DNA of 64,000 nucleotides, taken from positions 13,452 to 77,451 of the forward strand of contig DASTUF010000084.1 in the NCBI GenBank assembly GCA_035759745.1, in the 5' to 3' direction. The DNA is from CAMLHP01 sp035759745 (GTDB lineage Bacteria; Gemmatimonadota; Gemmatimonadetes; Gemmatimonadales; GWC2-71-9). The position numbers and the translations under genes are program-made. Below the pieces are notes generated by a model, which saw nothing but the letters and a program-made list of their open reading frames with translations, did not search any database and was not told where the DNA came from. Positions 42,282 to 51,800 of the stretch are shown in pieces. Numbering within the stretch: the stretch's first letter is position 1; each line of letters starts with the position of its first letter.

Positions 42282-43667
42282 ATGCAGCAGTCCGCCCGGG
42301 ACGCGTGGAAGCGTATTCTCGATTCCGCCAAGCGCGATCTACCCGATCACACGATCCGCACCTGGCTCGAACCCACGGAAGCCATCGAGTACGACGATGG
42401 CCGCCTGGTCGTCGCCGCGCCCGATCAATTCGCGGTTGAATGGAACGAGACCAAGCACGCCCCCGTGCTTGCCCGCATCGCGCAGGAAGTGCTGGGCGAG
42501 CCGGTGACGCTGGTCTTCCGGGTCCAGGAGGACCGCCAGCGCCGCCCGCAGATGGACTTCTTCGTGGCGCCTTCGCCCGCGGTGGCGCCGCCGGCGGTGC
42601 CCGTCAATCCCAGTAGCCAGCCGCTCAACGAGCGCTACGGGTTTGCCCAGTTCGTCATCGGCAAGTCCAATGAGCTGGCGGCCGCGGCCGCCCACGCGGT
42701 GACGTCGGCGCCGGGCAAGACCTACAACCCGCTCTTCATTTATGGCGCCACCGGGCTGGGCAAGACCCACCTGATGCAGGCCATCGCCCACAAGGTGCTG
42801 GAGAACAACCCGGACTCCCGGGTACTGTATGTGGGCGCCGAGCAATTCATCAACGAAGTCATCGAAAGCATCCACAGCCGGACCATGCCGGAGTTCCGGC
42901 GCCGGTACCGGAGTGACGTGGACCTCTTCCTGGTGGACGACGTGCATTTCCTTGAGGGCAAGGAAATGACCCAGGAGGAGTTCTTCCACACCTTCAATGC
43001 GCTCTACGAGGCGGGCAAGCAGATCGTCCTGACGTCGGACCGCCCGCCCAAGGAAATCCCGAACCTCGAGGCCCGGCTGGTCAGCCGCTTCGAATGGGGC
43101 ATGGTGGCCGACGTGGGCCAGCCCGACCTGGAGCACCGGATCGCCATTCTGCGGAAGAAGCAGGAGCAGGACCATCTCGAGCTCACCATTCCGGACGACG
43201 TGCTCCGCTTCATCGCCGAGCACGTCCGGACCAGCGTGCGCGAGCTCGAGGGCTGCATCATCAAGATGCTGCTCTACGCCTCGCTCAAGCACCGCGAGAT
43301 TTCCATTGAGCTGGCCCGCGAGGCCCTGGCCGACAAGATCCGCTCCGACGATGACGAGCTCGAACCCGAAGCACGGCCGACCATCTCGCGGGTGCAGGAG
43401 GTCGTCGCCCGCCGCTGGGGTGTCACACCCGAGGGGCTCCGGAGCAAGGCCCGGATCAAGACCCTCACCGTGCCGCGGCAGATCGCGATGTACCTCGCGC
43501 GTGAGGTGCTGCAGATGCAACTTGTGGAAATCGGCCAGGCCTTCGGCGGCCGCGACCACTCGACAGTGATTCACAGTGTCGACAAGGTGCAGCGACAGAT
43601 GCAGCGCGATCGCACATTTCGCGAGCGCGTGGAGCACGCCAGGCACGAAGTGGTGACAGCCGGCTGA
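42282..43667 (+). CDS. dnaA: Chromosomal replication initiator DnaA
   Basis: 461 residues, typical length. Domain I at the N-terminus (AWKRILDSAKRDLPDHTIRT), a Pro/Ala-rich linker (about 90-115), AAA+ domain III with Walker A GATGLGKTHL (near 155) and Walker B LFLVDDVHFLEG (near 215), and domain IV with IGQAFGGRDHSTVIHS, the DnaA-box-binding signature. It unwinds oriC, which by position lies just downstream. Divergent from rpmH. Confidence 0.98.
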   Translation: MQQSARDAWKRILDSAKRDLPDHTIRTWLEPTEAIEYDDGRLVVAAPDQFAVEWNETKHAPVLARIAQEVLGEPVTLVFRVQEDRQRRPQMDFFVAPSPAVAPPAVPVNPSSQPLNERYGFAQFVIGKSNELAAAAAHAVTSAPGKTYNPLFIYGATGLGKTHLMQAIAHKVLENNPDSRVLYVGAEQFINEVIESIHSRTMPEFRRRYRSDVDLFLVDDVHFLEGKEMTQEEFFHTFNALYEAGKQIVLTSDRPPKEIPNLEARLVSRFEWGMVADVGQPDLEHRIAILRKKQEQDHLELTIPDDVLRFIAEHVRTSVRELEGCIIKMLLYASLKHREISIELAREALADKIRSDDDELEPEARPTISRVQEVVARRWGVTPEGLRSKARIKTLTVPRQIAMYLAREVLQMQLVEIGQAFGGRDHSTVIHSVDKVQRQMQRDRTFRERVEHARHEVVTAG

Positions 43668-43914
43668 GCGTCACCCACAGAATCTTCCACGCGTTGAAAG
43701 CGGGAATGTAGGTAATCTGGACGACGGGGATTTTCGGGGGTTGGGAAGCGCATTCGTCCCCATCCCCCACGGAGGTCCAACACGAACGGAGCGCTGGAGA
43801 CAGTGCAGTACGTAGGAGTTGTGCCGCCGGTCCACATTTCCGGCCTCTCTACTACTACTGCTATATCTCTTAAATTGGTGAAGTAGTCTTAATTAGAGCC
43901 ATCCGAGGAGAGGC
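43668..43914. other. Probable oriC with DnaA-trio-like element
   Basis: The 247-base dnaA-dnaN gap is unusually AT-rich toward dnaN. In order: a DnaA-box-like CGGTCCACA (43828-43836, six of nine consensus bases), a GC-rich spacer, five triplets CTA CTA CTA CTG CTA (43849-43863), then TATATCTCTTAAATT and AATTAG. Box, GC spacer, CTA triplets and AT-rich DNA follow the basal unwinding layout described for B. subtilis, with trios 3'-GAT-5' on the other strand. Strong consensus DnaA boxes are lacking, which lowers confidence. Confidence 0.65.
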
Positions 43915-45027
43915 ATGAAGTTCTCGATCACGCGCGAGCAGATGCAGGAAGGACTCGTCGCCGTCGCGGCAGCGGTGCCGTCGAAGACGACACTGCCGGT
44001 GCTCTCGAATATCCTGGTCGAGGCGGGCAAGGACGGGATCCGGCTCTCGGGCACCGACCTCGACGTCTCGGTGAGCACGACCGTGAGCGCATCGGTCGAC
44101 CAGGAAGGCGCCATCACGCTGCCGGCCCGCAAGCTGGTCGAGATCGTGCGCGAACTTCCCAGCGCCTCGATCCGGATCACAGGATCGGGTGAGCAGCGGG
44201 TGTCCATCGAGTGCGGCCGGTCGCGCTTCAAGCTGCTGGGCCTGCCCAAGGAAGAGTTCCCCGCCTTTCCGGCAGTCAAGTTCGACAAGGCCTGGCGGGC
44301 GACATCGGGCGACCTCCAGAAGCTCATCTCCCACGTGGCGTTCGCCGCCAGCACCGAGGAAAGCCGCCCGATTCTCAACGGCGTGCTCTGGGAGCTCCGG
44401 CCTGAACGGATGCGCATGGTCGCCACCAACGGCCATCGCCTCGCCAAGATGGACGTCCCCGCCACCGCAGGCGGTGGCGCCCAGGCCGACCTCATCGTAC
44501 CACCCAAGGCCCTGGAGCAGATCCGCCGGCTGTTTGGTTCCGATGAGGATGTCGAGATCGCCCGGAGCGAGAATCACCTCGCCTTCCGGACCGGTTCGAC
44601 CCAGATCTACACCCGGCTGATCGACGGACCGTATCCCAACTACGAGCAGGTGATTCCGCGGGAAAACGACAAGGTCGCCACCACCGACAAGGCGGCGATC
44701 GCGGCGGCGCTGCGGCGCATGAGCATCGTCGCCAGCGACCAGACCCACCGGATCCGGCTGGCCTTCGCCAATGGCTCGTGCAAGCTGTCGGTGCAGACCC
44801 CTGACCTGGGCGAGGCCCAGGAAGAGGTGACGGTGAGTTACGAGGGGGACCCGCTGGAGATCGGCTTCAACGCGGCCTACATGCTCGAGATCCTGAAGTT
44901 CATGCCCACCGACGAGGTGCGGTTCACCTTCAAGGCACCCGAGCGCGCGGCGACCTGCGAACCGGTGGGCTGGGACGACCCGGCCAGCTACCTCGCCCTG
45001 GTCATGCCACTCAGGCTCGTAGACTAG
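43915..45027 (+). CDS. dnaN: DNA polymerase III beta sliding clamp
   Basis: 370 residues, normal length, with GAGGAG upstream. Three-domain clamp fold: MKFSITREQMQEGLVAVAAA, LPVLSNILVEAG, TNGHRLAKMDVP and a C-terminal YLALVMPLRLVD, which carries the usual M-P-x-R-x end. It tethers polymerase to DNA and binds many partners, including MutS encoded here. It follows dnaA across oriC. The TAG stop falls inside an (AGACT)5 tandem repeat. Confidence 0.98.
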   Translation: MKFSITREQMQEGLVAVAAAVPSKTTLPVLSNILVEAGKDGIRLSGTDLDVSVSTTVSASVDQEGAITLPARKLVEIVRELPSASIRITGSGEQRVSIECGRSRFKLLGLPKEEFPAFPAVKFDKAWRATSGDLQKLISHVAFAASTEESRPILNGVLWELRPERMRMVATNGHRLAKMDVPATAGGGAQADLIVPPKALEQIRRLFGSDEDVEIARSENHLAFRTGSTQIYTRLIDGPYPNYEQVIPRENDKVATTDKAAIAAALRRMSIVASDQTHRIRLAFANGSCKLSVQTPDLGEAQEEVTVSYEGDPLEIGFNAAYMLEILKFMPTDEVRFTFKAPERAATCEPVGWDDPASYLALVMPLRLVD

Positions 45028-45045
45028 ACTAGACTAGACTAGACT
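45021..45045 (+). repeat. (AGACT)5 tandem repeat over the dnaN stop
   Basis: Five perfect copies of AGACT, positions 45021-45045. The dnaN stop TAG (45025-45027) is formed by the first unit boundary, so copy-number change downstream does not alter the protein. Such a perfect pentanucleotide run is otherwise absent from the window. Confidence 0.95.
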
Positions 45046-45050
45046 GGGAT

Positions 45051-45134
45051 GTGATTGGTGAAGGGTGAACGGTGATGGGTGATTGGGCGACTGCGCCTCC
45101 CTGCCCCGTTCACTCATCACCGCTCACTTTTCAC
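45051..45134. repeat. Heptad dyad between convergent dnaN and YtxH-like gene (GTGAAGG words)
   Basis: Twelve in-phase 7-mers: GTGATTG, GTGAAGG, GTGAACG, GTGATGG, GTGATTG, GGCGACT, GCGCCTC, CCTGCCC, CGTTCAC, TCATCAC, CGCTCAC, TTTTCAC. The TCAC half complements the GTGA half. It ends one base before the stop codon of the convergent gene, so it fills most of the gap after the pentamer repeat. Confidence 0.92.
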
Positions 45135-45674
45135 TCAGAGCGTCTCCTGCCCCTCCCGCTCCGTCGCCGGATACCCGTTCTCCATCGACACTTCTTCCAG
45201 CCGCCTCAGCGCGTCCGCCGTGCTGGGCGTGACCCGGTTGCGCTTGGCGGCGCGGTGCTCGCTCCACCGGGCCGAAGCACTGTGGCGGAAGTCATCGATG
45301 GTGCTGCTGGCCCAGTTGCGGGCCTTGCGAGTGCTCTCGGGGGCCAGCGCAGCCGCCACGGCGGCACCGGCCAGGGATCCGAGTGTGGCGTAGAGCGCGC
45401 CGTGAGACTTGGGCTGACGGCGACCATGGCGGACCCGCTCGTAACTGTCCAGGGCTGCTGCCCCCAGCGAACTGGCTCGGCTGGGCAGGTCGAGATCGCG
45501 CACCTTGCGGGACACGTCGCGCGAAGTCTCGCGCCCCCGTTCAGTCGCGACCAGCAACGCCACACCGGCGCCCACCGCTGCGGCCACGGTCATCGCGGGA
45601 ACGTGGTTCCACCACGACGACCCGGACCGCTCTGATTCAATATCGGTCAAGAGATCCTGCGAGCGTTCAGGCAT
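45135..45674 (-). CDS. YtxH-like membrane-associated protein
   Basis: 179 residues from ATG 45674 with CGGAGG nearby. One hydrophobic segment near residues 27-42 (AMTVAAAVGAGVALLVA), then a long charged helical region, and a second small hydrophobic stretch (YATLGSLAGAAVAAALAPES, about 100-118) ending in the AAALAPESTRKARNW pattern typical of YtxH/gas-vesicle-like general stress proteins. The C-terminus is helical and charged. Function unknown, possibly envelope stress. It is convergent with dnaN. Confidence 0.6.
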   Translation of the reverse strand: MPERSQDLLTDIESERSGSSWWNHVPAMTVAAAVGAGVALLVATERGRETSRDVSRKVRDLDLPSRASSLGAAALDSYERVRHGRRQPKSHGALYATLGSLAGAAVAAALAPESTRKARNWASSTIDDFRHSASARWSEHRAAKRNRVTPSTADALRRLEEVSMENGYPATEREGQETL

Positions 45675-45766
45675 GGGAGCACCTCCGTAATTGGCTGCGA
45701 ACCACTTGTTCTCCCTCAAAAGTTGGCCATGCGGGCCGCTGCTGCGGTGACCGATGACCAGCAGAG

Positions 45767-46639
45767 TCAGGGAGTCGGGAGGGGTATGGGGACGGTCCTC
45801 GGCTCTACCGGGACCACCACGGGCGTTCCGGGCTGCTCCACCGGCTGGGCGATGTCCTGGGCCTTCGGCAATTCCTCGGTCTCCCGGGGGACTTCCACCC
45901 ACTCGCCCCGCATCCGGCGGAGGATCAGCGCCTGCCGCGCCCGCATCCGGCCCGGCTGATAGTCCGGATTGGATGACAGTGGAAACGGCAGCGTCGCTGC
46001 CAGGGCGGCGGCCTGGTGCCGGGTGAGCCGCGATGGCGCCCGATCGAAGTACGCCTCGCTCGCGTCGCGCACCCCCCAGACGCCCGGGCCCAGCTCGACG
46101 ACGTTGACGTAGAGCTCCAGCAGGCGATCCTTTCCGAGCGCCCACTCCAGCCGATAGGCGGTGACCGCCTCCTTCACCTTGCGCAGCGGGTTCCGCGACG
46201 GCGACAGGTACAGGTTCTTGGCCAGCTGCTGCGAAATCGTGCTGGCCCCACGAAGCCGGCTGCGCCGCCTCCACGCGCCCGGCAGCGCTTCCAGCAGCGC
46301 GTCCCAGTCGCGGCCGCTGGTCCAGCTGAAGTGGTCACGAGGGTAGCCCAGCGCCTTCCGGAGCTCCACGAAGTCGAGGCCGCCATGGCTCCGGAACCGG
46401 TTGTCCTCACCCCGGATGACCGCGGCAAGGAACAGCGGCGAGATGCTGTCGAGCGGCACCGGCTGATAGGGAGGCTCGAGCGACGCGATCGGTATCCGCT
46501 CCCGCATCCGCATGAATGCGGTCTCGGACGGGAAGTGGGTCGCGTACCAGATGGGCGGTGGCCAGACGGCAAACAGCCACCCCACGAAAATCAGCGAGGC
46601 GGCTGCAATGCCGAGAAGAAACCGACGGACGATGCGCAC
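45767..46639 (-). CDS. mtgA: Monofunctional peptidoglycan glycosyltransferase
   Basis: 290 residues from GTG 46639. N-terminal transmembrane helix (LLGIAAASLIFVGWLFAVW), then a GT51 domain: VIRGEDNRFRSHGGLDFVEL with the catalytic Glu, STISQQLAKNLYLSPSRNPL, RLEWALGKDRLLELYVNVVEL and a second Glu in that segment. No transpeptidase domain. It polymerises lipid II into glycan strands. The C-terminal 50 residues are Pro/Val-rich and disordered. A longer upstream start would invade the neighbouring gene, whose stop is 10 bases away. Confidence 0.92.
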   Translation of the reverse strand: MRIVRRFLLGIAAASLIFVGWLFAVWPPPIWYATHFPSETAFMRMRERIPIASLEPPYQPVPLDSISPLFLAAVIRGEDNRFRSHGGLDFVELRKALGYPRDHFSWTSGRDWDALLEALPGAWRRRSRLRGASTISQQLAKNLYLSPSRNPLRKVKEAVTAYRLEWALGKDRLLELYVNVVELGPGVWGVRDASEAYFDRAPSRLTRHQAAALAATLPFPLSSNPDYQPGRMRARQALILRRMRGEWVEVPRETEELPKAQDIAQPVEQPGTPVVVPVEPRTVPIPLPTP

Positions 46640-46649
46640 CGGCGGTGAA

Positions 46650-47528
46650 TCAGCGCAGCAGGATTGCGCGAGCGGTGCCCCGCTGCCGACCCTCCACCGT
46701 CTGGCCCACCGATGGCACCGTGACCCGGACCAGCGACGATTCGGCAGACTCGAATCCTGCCGGCACTCCGTCGGTGCCGAGGTACACCGTGGTGGCACGC
46801 TCGCCCTGGGTGTCGATGTCGCGCTGCTGGCCGAACTCGGTGACCGACCCCTGCTGGGTGAAAGTTCCCTGGCCGGTCAGCACCAGCGCCGTGCGGGCAC
46901 CGCGAACCGACGGCCCCGACGCGACCCAACTCATGCGTGCAACTTCCTTGACCGTCGAGCTCGGTCCGCCCAGCGCGGCGATGGTCGTGTCGGTCCACAC
47001 TGCCCCGGTTGCCACACCACCCGCTGGAAGCGACGGCACCAGGAACCGGATCAGCGATTCCACCCTCCCTGCCAGCAGGTTGGTGCGATCCACGCTCAGC
47101 GAATCGAGGTGGCCGTTGGGGGTCACGCGAATTGACCACACCGTGCCGCGGGCGCTGTCCAGCAGCGCCGGAGGCACCGGCACCTGGGTTGATGCCAGGA
47201 TCGAATCCAGGACAAATGTCAGCCGGAACCCCCTGTCGGCGGCCTCGGCACTCTGGCCCAGCCACGCCGTGATGGCAATGTACTGAACCACCGAATCACC
47301 GTTGGGCATCGCGAATGCCGTGGTGTCGTTCATCAACACCTGGTACCGCGCCGTCATGCTCGGCGAGAGCAGCACTACATCGCCGGTGCCTGGGCGACTG
47401 ACCGGTATCGCCGTATCGACCGGCGTCACCACTCCGGTCGGAGCCGGCGGCAACGGCCGCGCTGGCGGCGCCGCCGTGGCACAGCCCGCCAGACCCAGCA
47501 TAAGGATGACTGAACGTGCAGCTGTCAT
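46650..47528 (-). CDS. Putative exported lipoprotein, unknown function
   Basis: 292 residues. Signal peptide with lipobox (LMLGLAGC), Cys near residue 16, then a Pro-rich linker. The mature part is Ser/Thr/Val-rich with alternating beta strands (GTVWSIRVTPNGHLDSLSVD, GPSVRGARTALVLTGQGTF, RDIDTQGERATTVYLGTDGV). No family recognised. It resembles the next gene product in its two-part layout and the DSL/DTT repeats, so the two may be distant paralogues. Overlaps that gene by 4 bases and is followed by mtgA after 10. Confidence 0.65.
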   Translation of the reverse strand: MTAARSVILMLGLAGCATAAPPARPLPPAPTGVVTPVDTAIPVSRPGTGDVVLLSPSMTARYQVLMNDTTAFAMPNGDSVVQYIAITAWLGQSAEAADRGFRLTFVLDSILASTQVPVPPALLDSARGTVWSIRVTPNGHLDSLSVDRTNLLAGRVESLIRFLVPSLPAGGVATGAVWTDTTIAALGGPSSTVKEVARMSWVASGPSVRGARTALVLTGQGTFTQQGSVTEFGQQRDIDTQGERATTVYLGTDGVPAGFESAESSLVRVTVPSVGQTVEGRQRGTARAILLR

Positions 47529-48283
47529 TGCAGCATCGTGATCGTGCCTGACACCTGGTTCGCGATGGGAATTACCCCGGCGCCTGGTGGAGCAAGCAGG
47601 AGGTCGGATTGATCGTCGGACTTGCCGCTCAGCACCCAGCCGCCGGGAGCCACATGCACTTCGGCAGTGGAATTGCCCCTGCCCTCGAGGGGCAGCCCAC
47701 CCTGAACGGTGCCCGACAGCGAGTAGGCTGACTTCGACGTGATCTTGAGTGCGCCGCCGTCGCCGGCTGCGGCCATGTGGTTGGTCACGGCACTTCGACT
47801 GGTGATGCCCGTCGGTATCGTGTCGGTGGTGCTCACCGTGTCGCTCCAGCTGTCACCGGCCTTGGTGCCAGGCTTGACCATGGGGAACAGTCCGTCCACC
47901 AGGCCGCGCAGCTGCGGCCCCCGCACCGAGTCTACATCCACAAAGCCTTCAGCTTCGCCTTCAGCGGTCACGAAACCCGCACCACGCAGATCCTTGAACC
48001 CACCGATCATGGCGGCCAGGGCGGGATTGTCGGCACCCGGCCCCGGTACCACCGAGTCCACGGTGGCCCGGACGGCTCGGCCGCCGGCGCTGTCCGTCAC
48101 CTCCAAGGTCAGGTACAGGTCGTACGCAGCCGACAGTACCTGCTCAGCCTGGCCCATGGCCGAAAGGTCCACGACCTGGTCTATCTGCTGTTGAATCCTG
48201 TAGCGCAGCGTCTCGGCAGCGCCCGAGGGCGAGGCTATGAGCGCGGCGACGGTAACGGCGGCAATTGCGGTACTCGGGATCAT
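47525..48283 (-). CDS. Putative exported beta-rich protein, unknown function
   Basis: 252 residues from ATG 48283 with GAGCTGAG just upstream. Signal peptide (PSTAIAAVTVAALIASPSGA). The mature part begins RYRIQQQIDQVVDLSAMGQ and continues as repeated strands (LTLEVTDSAGGRAVRATVDS, VKPGTKAGDSWSDTVSTTDT, NSTAEVHVAPGGWVLSGKSD). No catalytic motif and no name I can support. It is transcribed away from rnpB and is the likely first gene of a three-gene operon with the next lipoprotein and mtgA. Confidence 0.65.
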   Translation of the reverse strand: MIPSTAIAAVTVAALIASPSGAAETLRYRIQQQIDQVVDLSAMGQAEQVLSAAYDLYLTLEVTDSAGGRAVRATVDSVVPGPGADNPALAAMIGGFKDLRGAGFVTAEGEAEGFVDVDSVRGPQLRGLVDGLFPMVKPGTKAGDSWSDTVSTTDTIPTGITSRSAVTNHMAAAGDGGALKITSKSAYSLSGTVQGGLPLEGRGNSTAEVHVAPGGWVLSGKSDDQSDLLLAPPGAGVIPIANQVSGTITMLQ

Positions 48284-48354
48284 TCTCAGCTCGGGTAAAG
48301 GGTTCGGAAAAGTACGAGAATTGCCGGTTGAACAGGTAGGGTTCAATTCTGCAA

Positions 48355-48386
48355 CAGAAATGGGCCCCCGAAGTTCGGGGGCCCAT
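48355..48386 (-). terminator. Hairpin terminator downstream of rnpB
   Basis: ATGGGCCCCCGAA and its exact complement face each other around one base (48360-48386), a very stable stem. On the minus strand it is followed by TTTCTGTTGC, a short T-rich run. It begins directly after the 3' end of RNase P RNA, so it should end that transcript. It lies 77 bases before the start of the exported-protein gene. Confidence 0.7.
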
Positions 48387-48750
48387 CGGGCCAGGCCGTA
48401 AGCCGAGTTCTGTTCCGTCCGCCGGAGCGGAGGGATGATCATCTGTCTGGGACGGTCGTCGCCGACCGCCTCGTGCAGCCTACCCGCGGCTCGGTCGGTG
48501 TGGGTCACACCTCGCCGCTTATTTGGCCTTGCTCCGGCTGGGGGTTACCGTGCCACCACCGTTACCGGCGGTGCGGTGGGCTCTTACCCCACCGTTTCAC
48601 CCTTACCCGACGGTTGCCCGCCTGGCGGTCTGTTCTCTGTGGCCCTGTCCGTCGCCTTGCGGCGCCCAGGCGTTACCTGGCAGCCTACCCGTTGGAGCTC
48701 GGACTTTCCTCCAGACGCTTCCGCGCCCAGCGACCATCACGCCCGGCCCA
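48387..48750 (-). ncRNA. rnpB: RNase P RNA (class A)
   Basis: Read on the minus strand, the conserved blocks appear in order: GGAGGAAAGTCCGAGCTCCA near the 5' end, TAGGCTGCCAGG, GGGTAAGGGTGAAA, GGCACGGTAACCC, a second GGGTAGGCTGCACG, CCCAGACAGATGATC, and ACAGAACTCGGCTTACGGCC near the 3' end. P1 pairs GGGCCGG (48743-48749) with CTGGCCC (48388-48394), which sets the ends. It is the catalytic RNA that matures tRNA 5' ends; its protein partner is rnpA, about 6.5 kb away. A large antisense open frame crosses it and is not a gene. Confidence 0.95.
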
Positions 48751-48755
48751 CCCTC

Positions 48756-48761
48756 AATATA
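48756..48761 (-). promoter_or_regulatory. Probable -10 element of rnpB
   Basis: TATATT on the minus strand, 6 bases upstream of the inferred RNA 5' end. At a 17-base spacing the -35 region reads GGGCGG, a poor match, so activity may rely on other contacts. Confidence 0.45.
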
Positions 48762-48791
48762 CCCGGGCGGCCGGCGGGCCGCCCCTAATCC

Positions 48792-48847
48792 TCACTTCCC
48801 AATTCCCACTTCCCACTTCCCACTTCCCACTTCAACCCCTGACCCCC
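48792..48847. repeat. Heptad tract, single arm (CCACTTC words)
   Basis: Eight in-phase 7-mers: TCACTTC, CCAATTC, CCACTTC (four times), AACCCCT, GACCCCC. No opposing arm is nearby. The first six units repeat the word family of the tracts at 6011 and 14792. The last two units cover the C-terminal codons and stop of the kinase gene (stop 48832-48834). It lies just upstream of the rnpB promoter region. Confidence 0.85.
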
Positions 48848-51800
48848 GAAATCCCCGCCAGCCCCTCGCGCGCAAACCGCACGTAGCCCTGCAGCGACTC
48901 GTCGGCGTATTTCCATTGCTCCAGCACCCGTTCGTACTCGGTCCGGGCCTCGGCGGTGCGCCCCAGCCGGTGGAGCAGTTCCGCCCGCAGCAGCCGCACC
49001 CGTCCCAGCATGGCCCAGCGGGGATCGAAGCTGCCGGTGCGCAGCAACTCCGGCTCGTACCCCTCGAGCAGGGCGAGCGCGGTCTGGTACTCGCCCAGCG
49101 CAGCCCAGGCCTGGGCCGCGAGCGGCCTGCGATACACCACGTACTTCTGCATCATGCCCTGGGCCGAGTCCGACTCAGCCAGCGCAGCGCGCGCGGTGGC
49201 CGAGTCAGCCCGCGTGATCTCGGTGCCGGACAGCGCCAGCAGTGCACGGACTTCGGCTGGGAGCGGCTGCCTGGTGAGCGCTGCGAGCTCGGTGACGGCA
49301 GTGGTATCCATCTGCAAGCCGGTGAAGAGCCCGATCGCGGCAGCAGCACCGCTGTTGAGGACCGGCTCGCGACGTTCCTCAGGTGCCTCGCGCGCGGCCT
49401 CGGCCGCGCTCTGCCACACCCGGCGCAACGCGGAGCCGGGTGCACCCGACGCGGCGTACAGTTCTCCCAGGGCAGTGCGGCTCCAGTTCCCACCACCGCC
49501 TGCCTCATCGCCGATGTAGGGATAGACCGACGATCGCACCCGCTCGGCCAGCTCGATGGAGCGCGCAGCCGCGGCGAGGTCGCCCTGATAGGCAAACACG
49601 TTCGCGGCCGACGCTACATCGCCGAACACCGCCGGGGTGCTGGCGAGAGGGCGGAAGTCCTCCGGCCCGGTGGAATCGAGCGCGGCCCGCAACAACTCCG
49701 CCGCCTGCTCCACCCGCCCGGCGGCGAAATGCACCTGGGCCTCGATGAACGGCGTTTCCGGGTGCTCCGTCGTTACGGCACGATAGCGTTCGATCTCGGA
49801 TATCGCGCCGTCGAAATTGCGCGAGCCGACCAGTGCATCCACCAGCGCGCCGTGCGCCCGGGGAGCGGTCGGCTGGGTCGCAACCCAGGACTGGGCCAGG
49901 TTCACCGCGGTCGAACGTGCGCGGTCGGCATTGCGCGCGCGCCCCGCAGCGTCGGACGGTCGGGTGGCGGTTCGGGCCAGGGCGAACGAGTCATTGGCAA
50001 GCAACGCCACCGACGCGCCTTCCCGCGCGGCGCTGTTGAGCATCTGCTCGATGTGCTCGTACGCCAGCACATAGTCCGGGTCCAGCGCGAGGGTGCGCCG
50101 GAAGGAGCGCAACGCCTGGGTCATCGTTGCCGGCATCGAGTCGAGCCCCGACTCATCGTGGAACCAGGCTTCGCCCAGTCCGTACCAGGCGTCGACATCA
50201 GTGGAGTCGCGGGCGATCAGCTCCTGGTAGAGATTCCGGGCGCTACCGTAGTCAGCCTCCAGAAATGCGCGGTAGGCCGCGATGATCTTGCGCTCGTGCA
50301 GCGGCAGCTTGGCGCTGAACGCGACCGCCCGGGCCATCGCGTGGTCGCTCACGGAATCCGCCGGGCCCACCATCCAGCCGCGGGTCAGCGCCAGCTTGTA
50401 GTACGCCAGCCCGAACGTACTGTCGGTGCGGGTGGCCTCGCGGAGCGCGCGCTCGGCGGAGGTGAGGTCCCAGTGATTGAGCGCCTCGACGCCCTGCAGA
50501 TACGAGCGATACGCCGCGAGCGACCCGGTGGTCGCCTGAGTCAGCGCGGTGCGCGCCTGAGCCGGAGCCCCGGCCAGGTCGAGCAACTGGAAGGCAAGCC
50601 GGTCGTACAGCAGGCGGGGGTCGGCCAGCGCCGCGCCTGATGCCTCTGCCGTCTCGAGCGCCTCGCCCGAAGCCACATCATAGAGCGTCGCCACAACCCG
50701 CAGCGAATCACCTACCCGCTCGAACCGTCCCAGCGCCACCGTCCACACGCCGGCGTCGCGGGCAATCTCACGCGCCTCGTCCCGGCCGATCGCCTCGCCC
50801 TCGGCAACATTGTGCTGCTCCAGCAGGTCGTGCACCCGGTCTGCATCGACCAACTGCAGGTCATTCCACTGTGCCAGGCTCATCGTGAGAATGCTGACAC
50901 TGCCGCTACCGAGCCACGCCACCGACGAATCGTTGCGCAGGTTGTCGAACGGGAGCACGAGCAGCGAGTGCCGGGGATTGACGCCTTCGGGCGGCCCGTT
51001 CGCGCGCCCGCTCAATGTCACGCCCAGCGCGGCAAGCAACACCGCGCCCAGCCCACCGATCATCGCCAGCCGCTTGACCTTCCGCCGGCGAGGCGGGGAG
51101 ATCTCGCCGGCGATGGCCCGGCGGAAGTCCTCACCTGACTGCCACCGCTGGGACGGATTCTTCTCCAGCGCATGCGCGATGGCGGCGGCGAGCGGTTCCG
51201 GCGTGTCGGGGCGGAGCTTGCGCACCGGTGGCGCCGGCTCGGCGATGTGGCGCGAGACCACGACCCGGTTGGGTCCCTCGAAGGGTGGCGATCCCGCGAG
51301 CATCTCGAACGCCACCACGCCCAGTGAGTAGAGATCGCTGCGCGAATCCACTTCCTCTCCCGCCGCCTGCTCGGGACTCATGTAGGCGGGGGTGCCCACC
51401 GCCACGCCGCTGGCGGTCCGCTCGCCGGTTTCCGCCTGCAGCAACACCCGGGCGATCCCGAAGTCGGCCAGCATCGCGCGGCCCGAGCCGCTGTCGAGCA
51501 GGACGTTCTCCGGCTTTACGTCGCGGTGAACAATTCCCGCGTGGCTGGCGGCGTCCAGTGCCGCCGCGATGTCGGAAGCGATGCGTGCCACTTCGGCGGA
51601 CGGCAGCCGGCGTTCGCGCAGCAAGCGCGCGCGAAGGGTTTCGCCCGGCACCTCGTCCATGACGTAGTAGAGCAGTCCCTCGCCGGTGCCGGCGGCATGG
51701 ACGGTGACGATGTTGGGATGGCGCAGCCTGGCGATGGTGCGGGCTTCGGAGAGGAACCGCCGCGCGAGAGTCTCGTGGCCGGCCAGTTCGGGATGGATGA

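Noticed and set aside
48523..50640. A 705-residue open frame antisense to the kinase and rnpB.
   Set aside because: It crosses the structured RNase P RNA and a kinase with intact catalytic motifs; composition is shadow-like.
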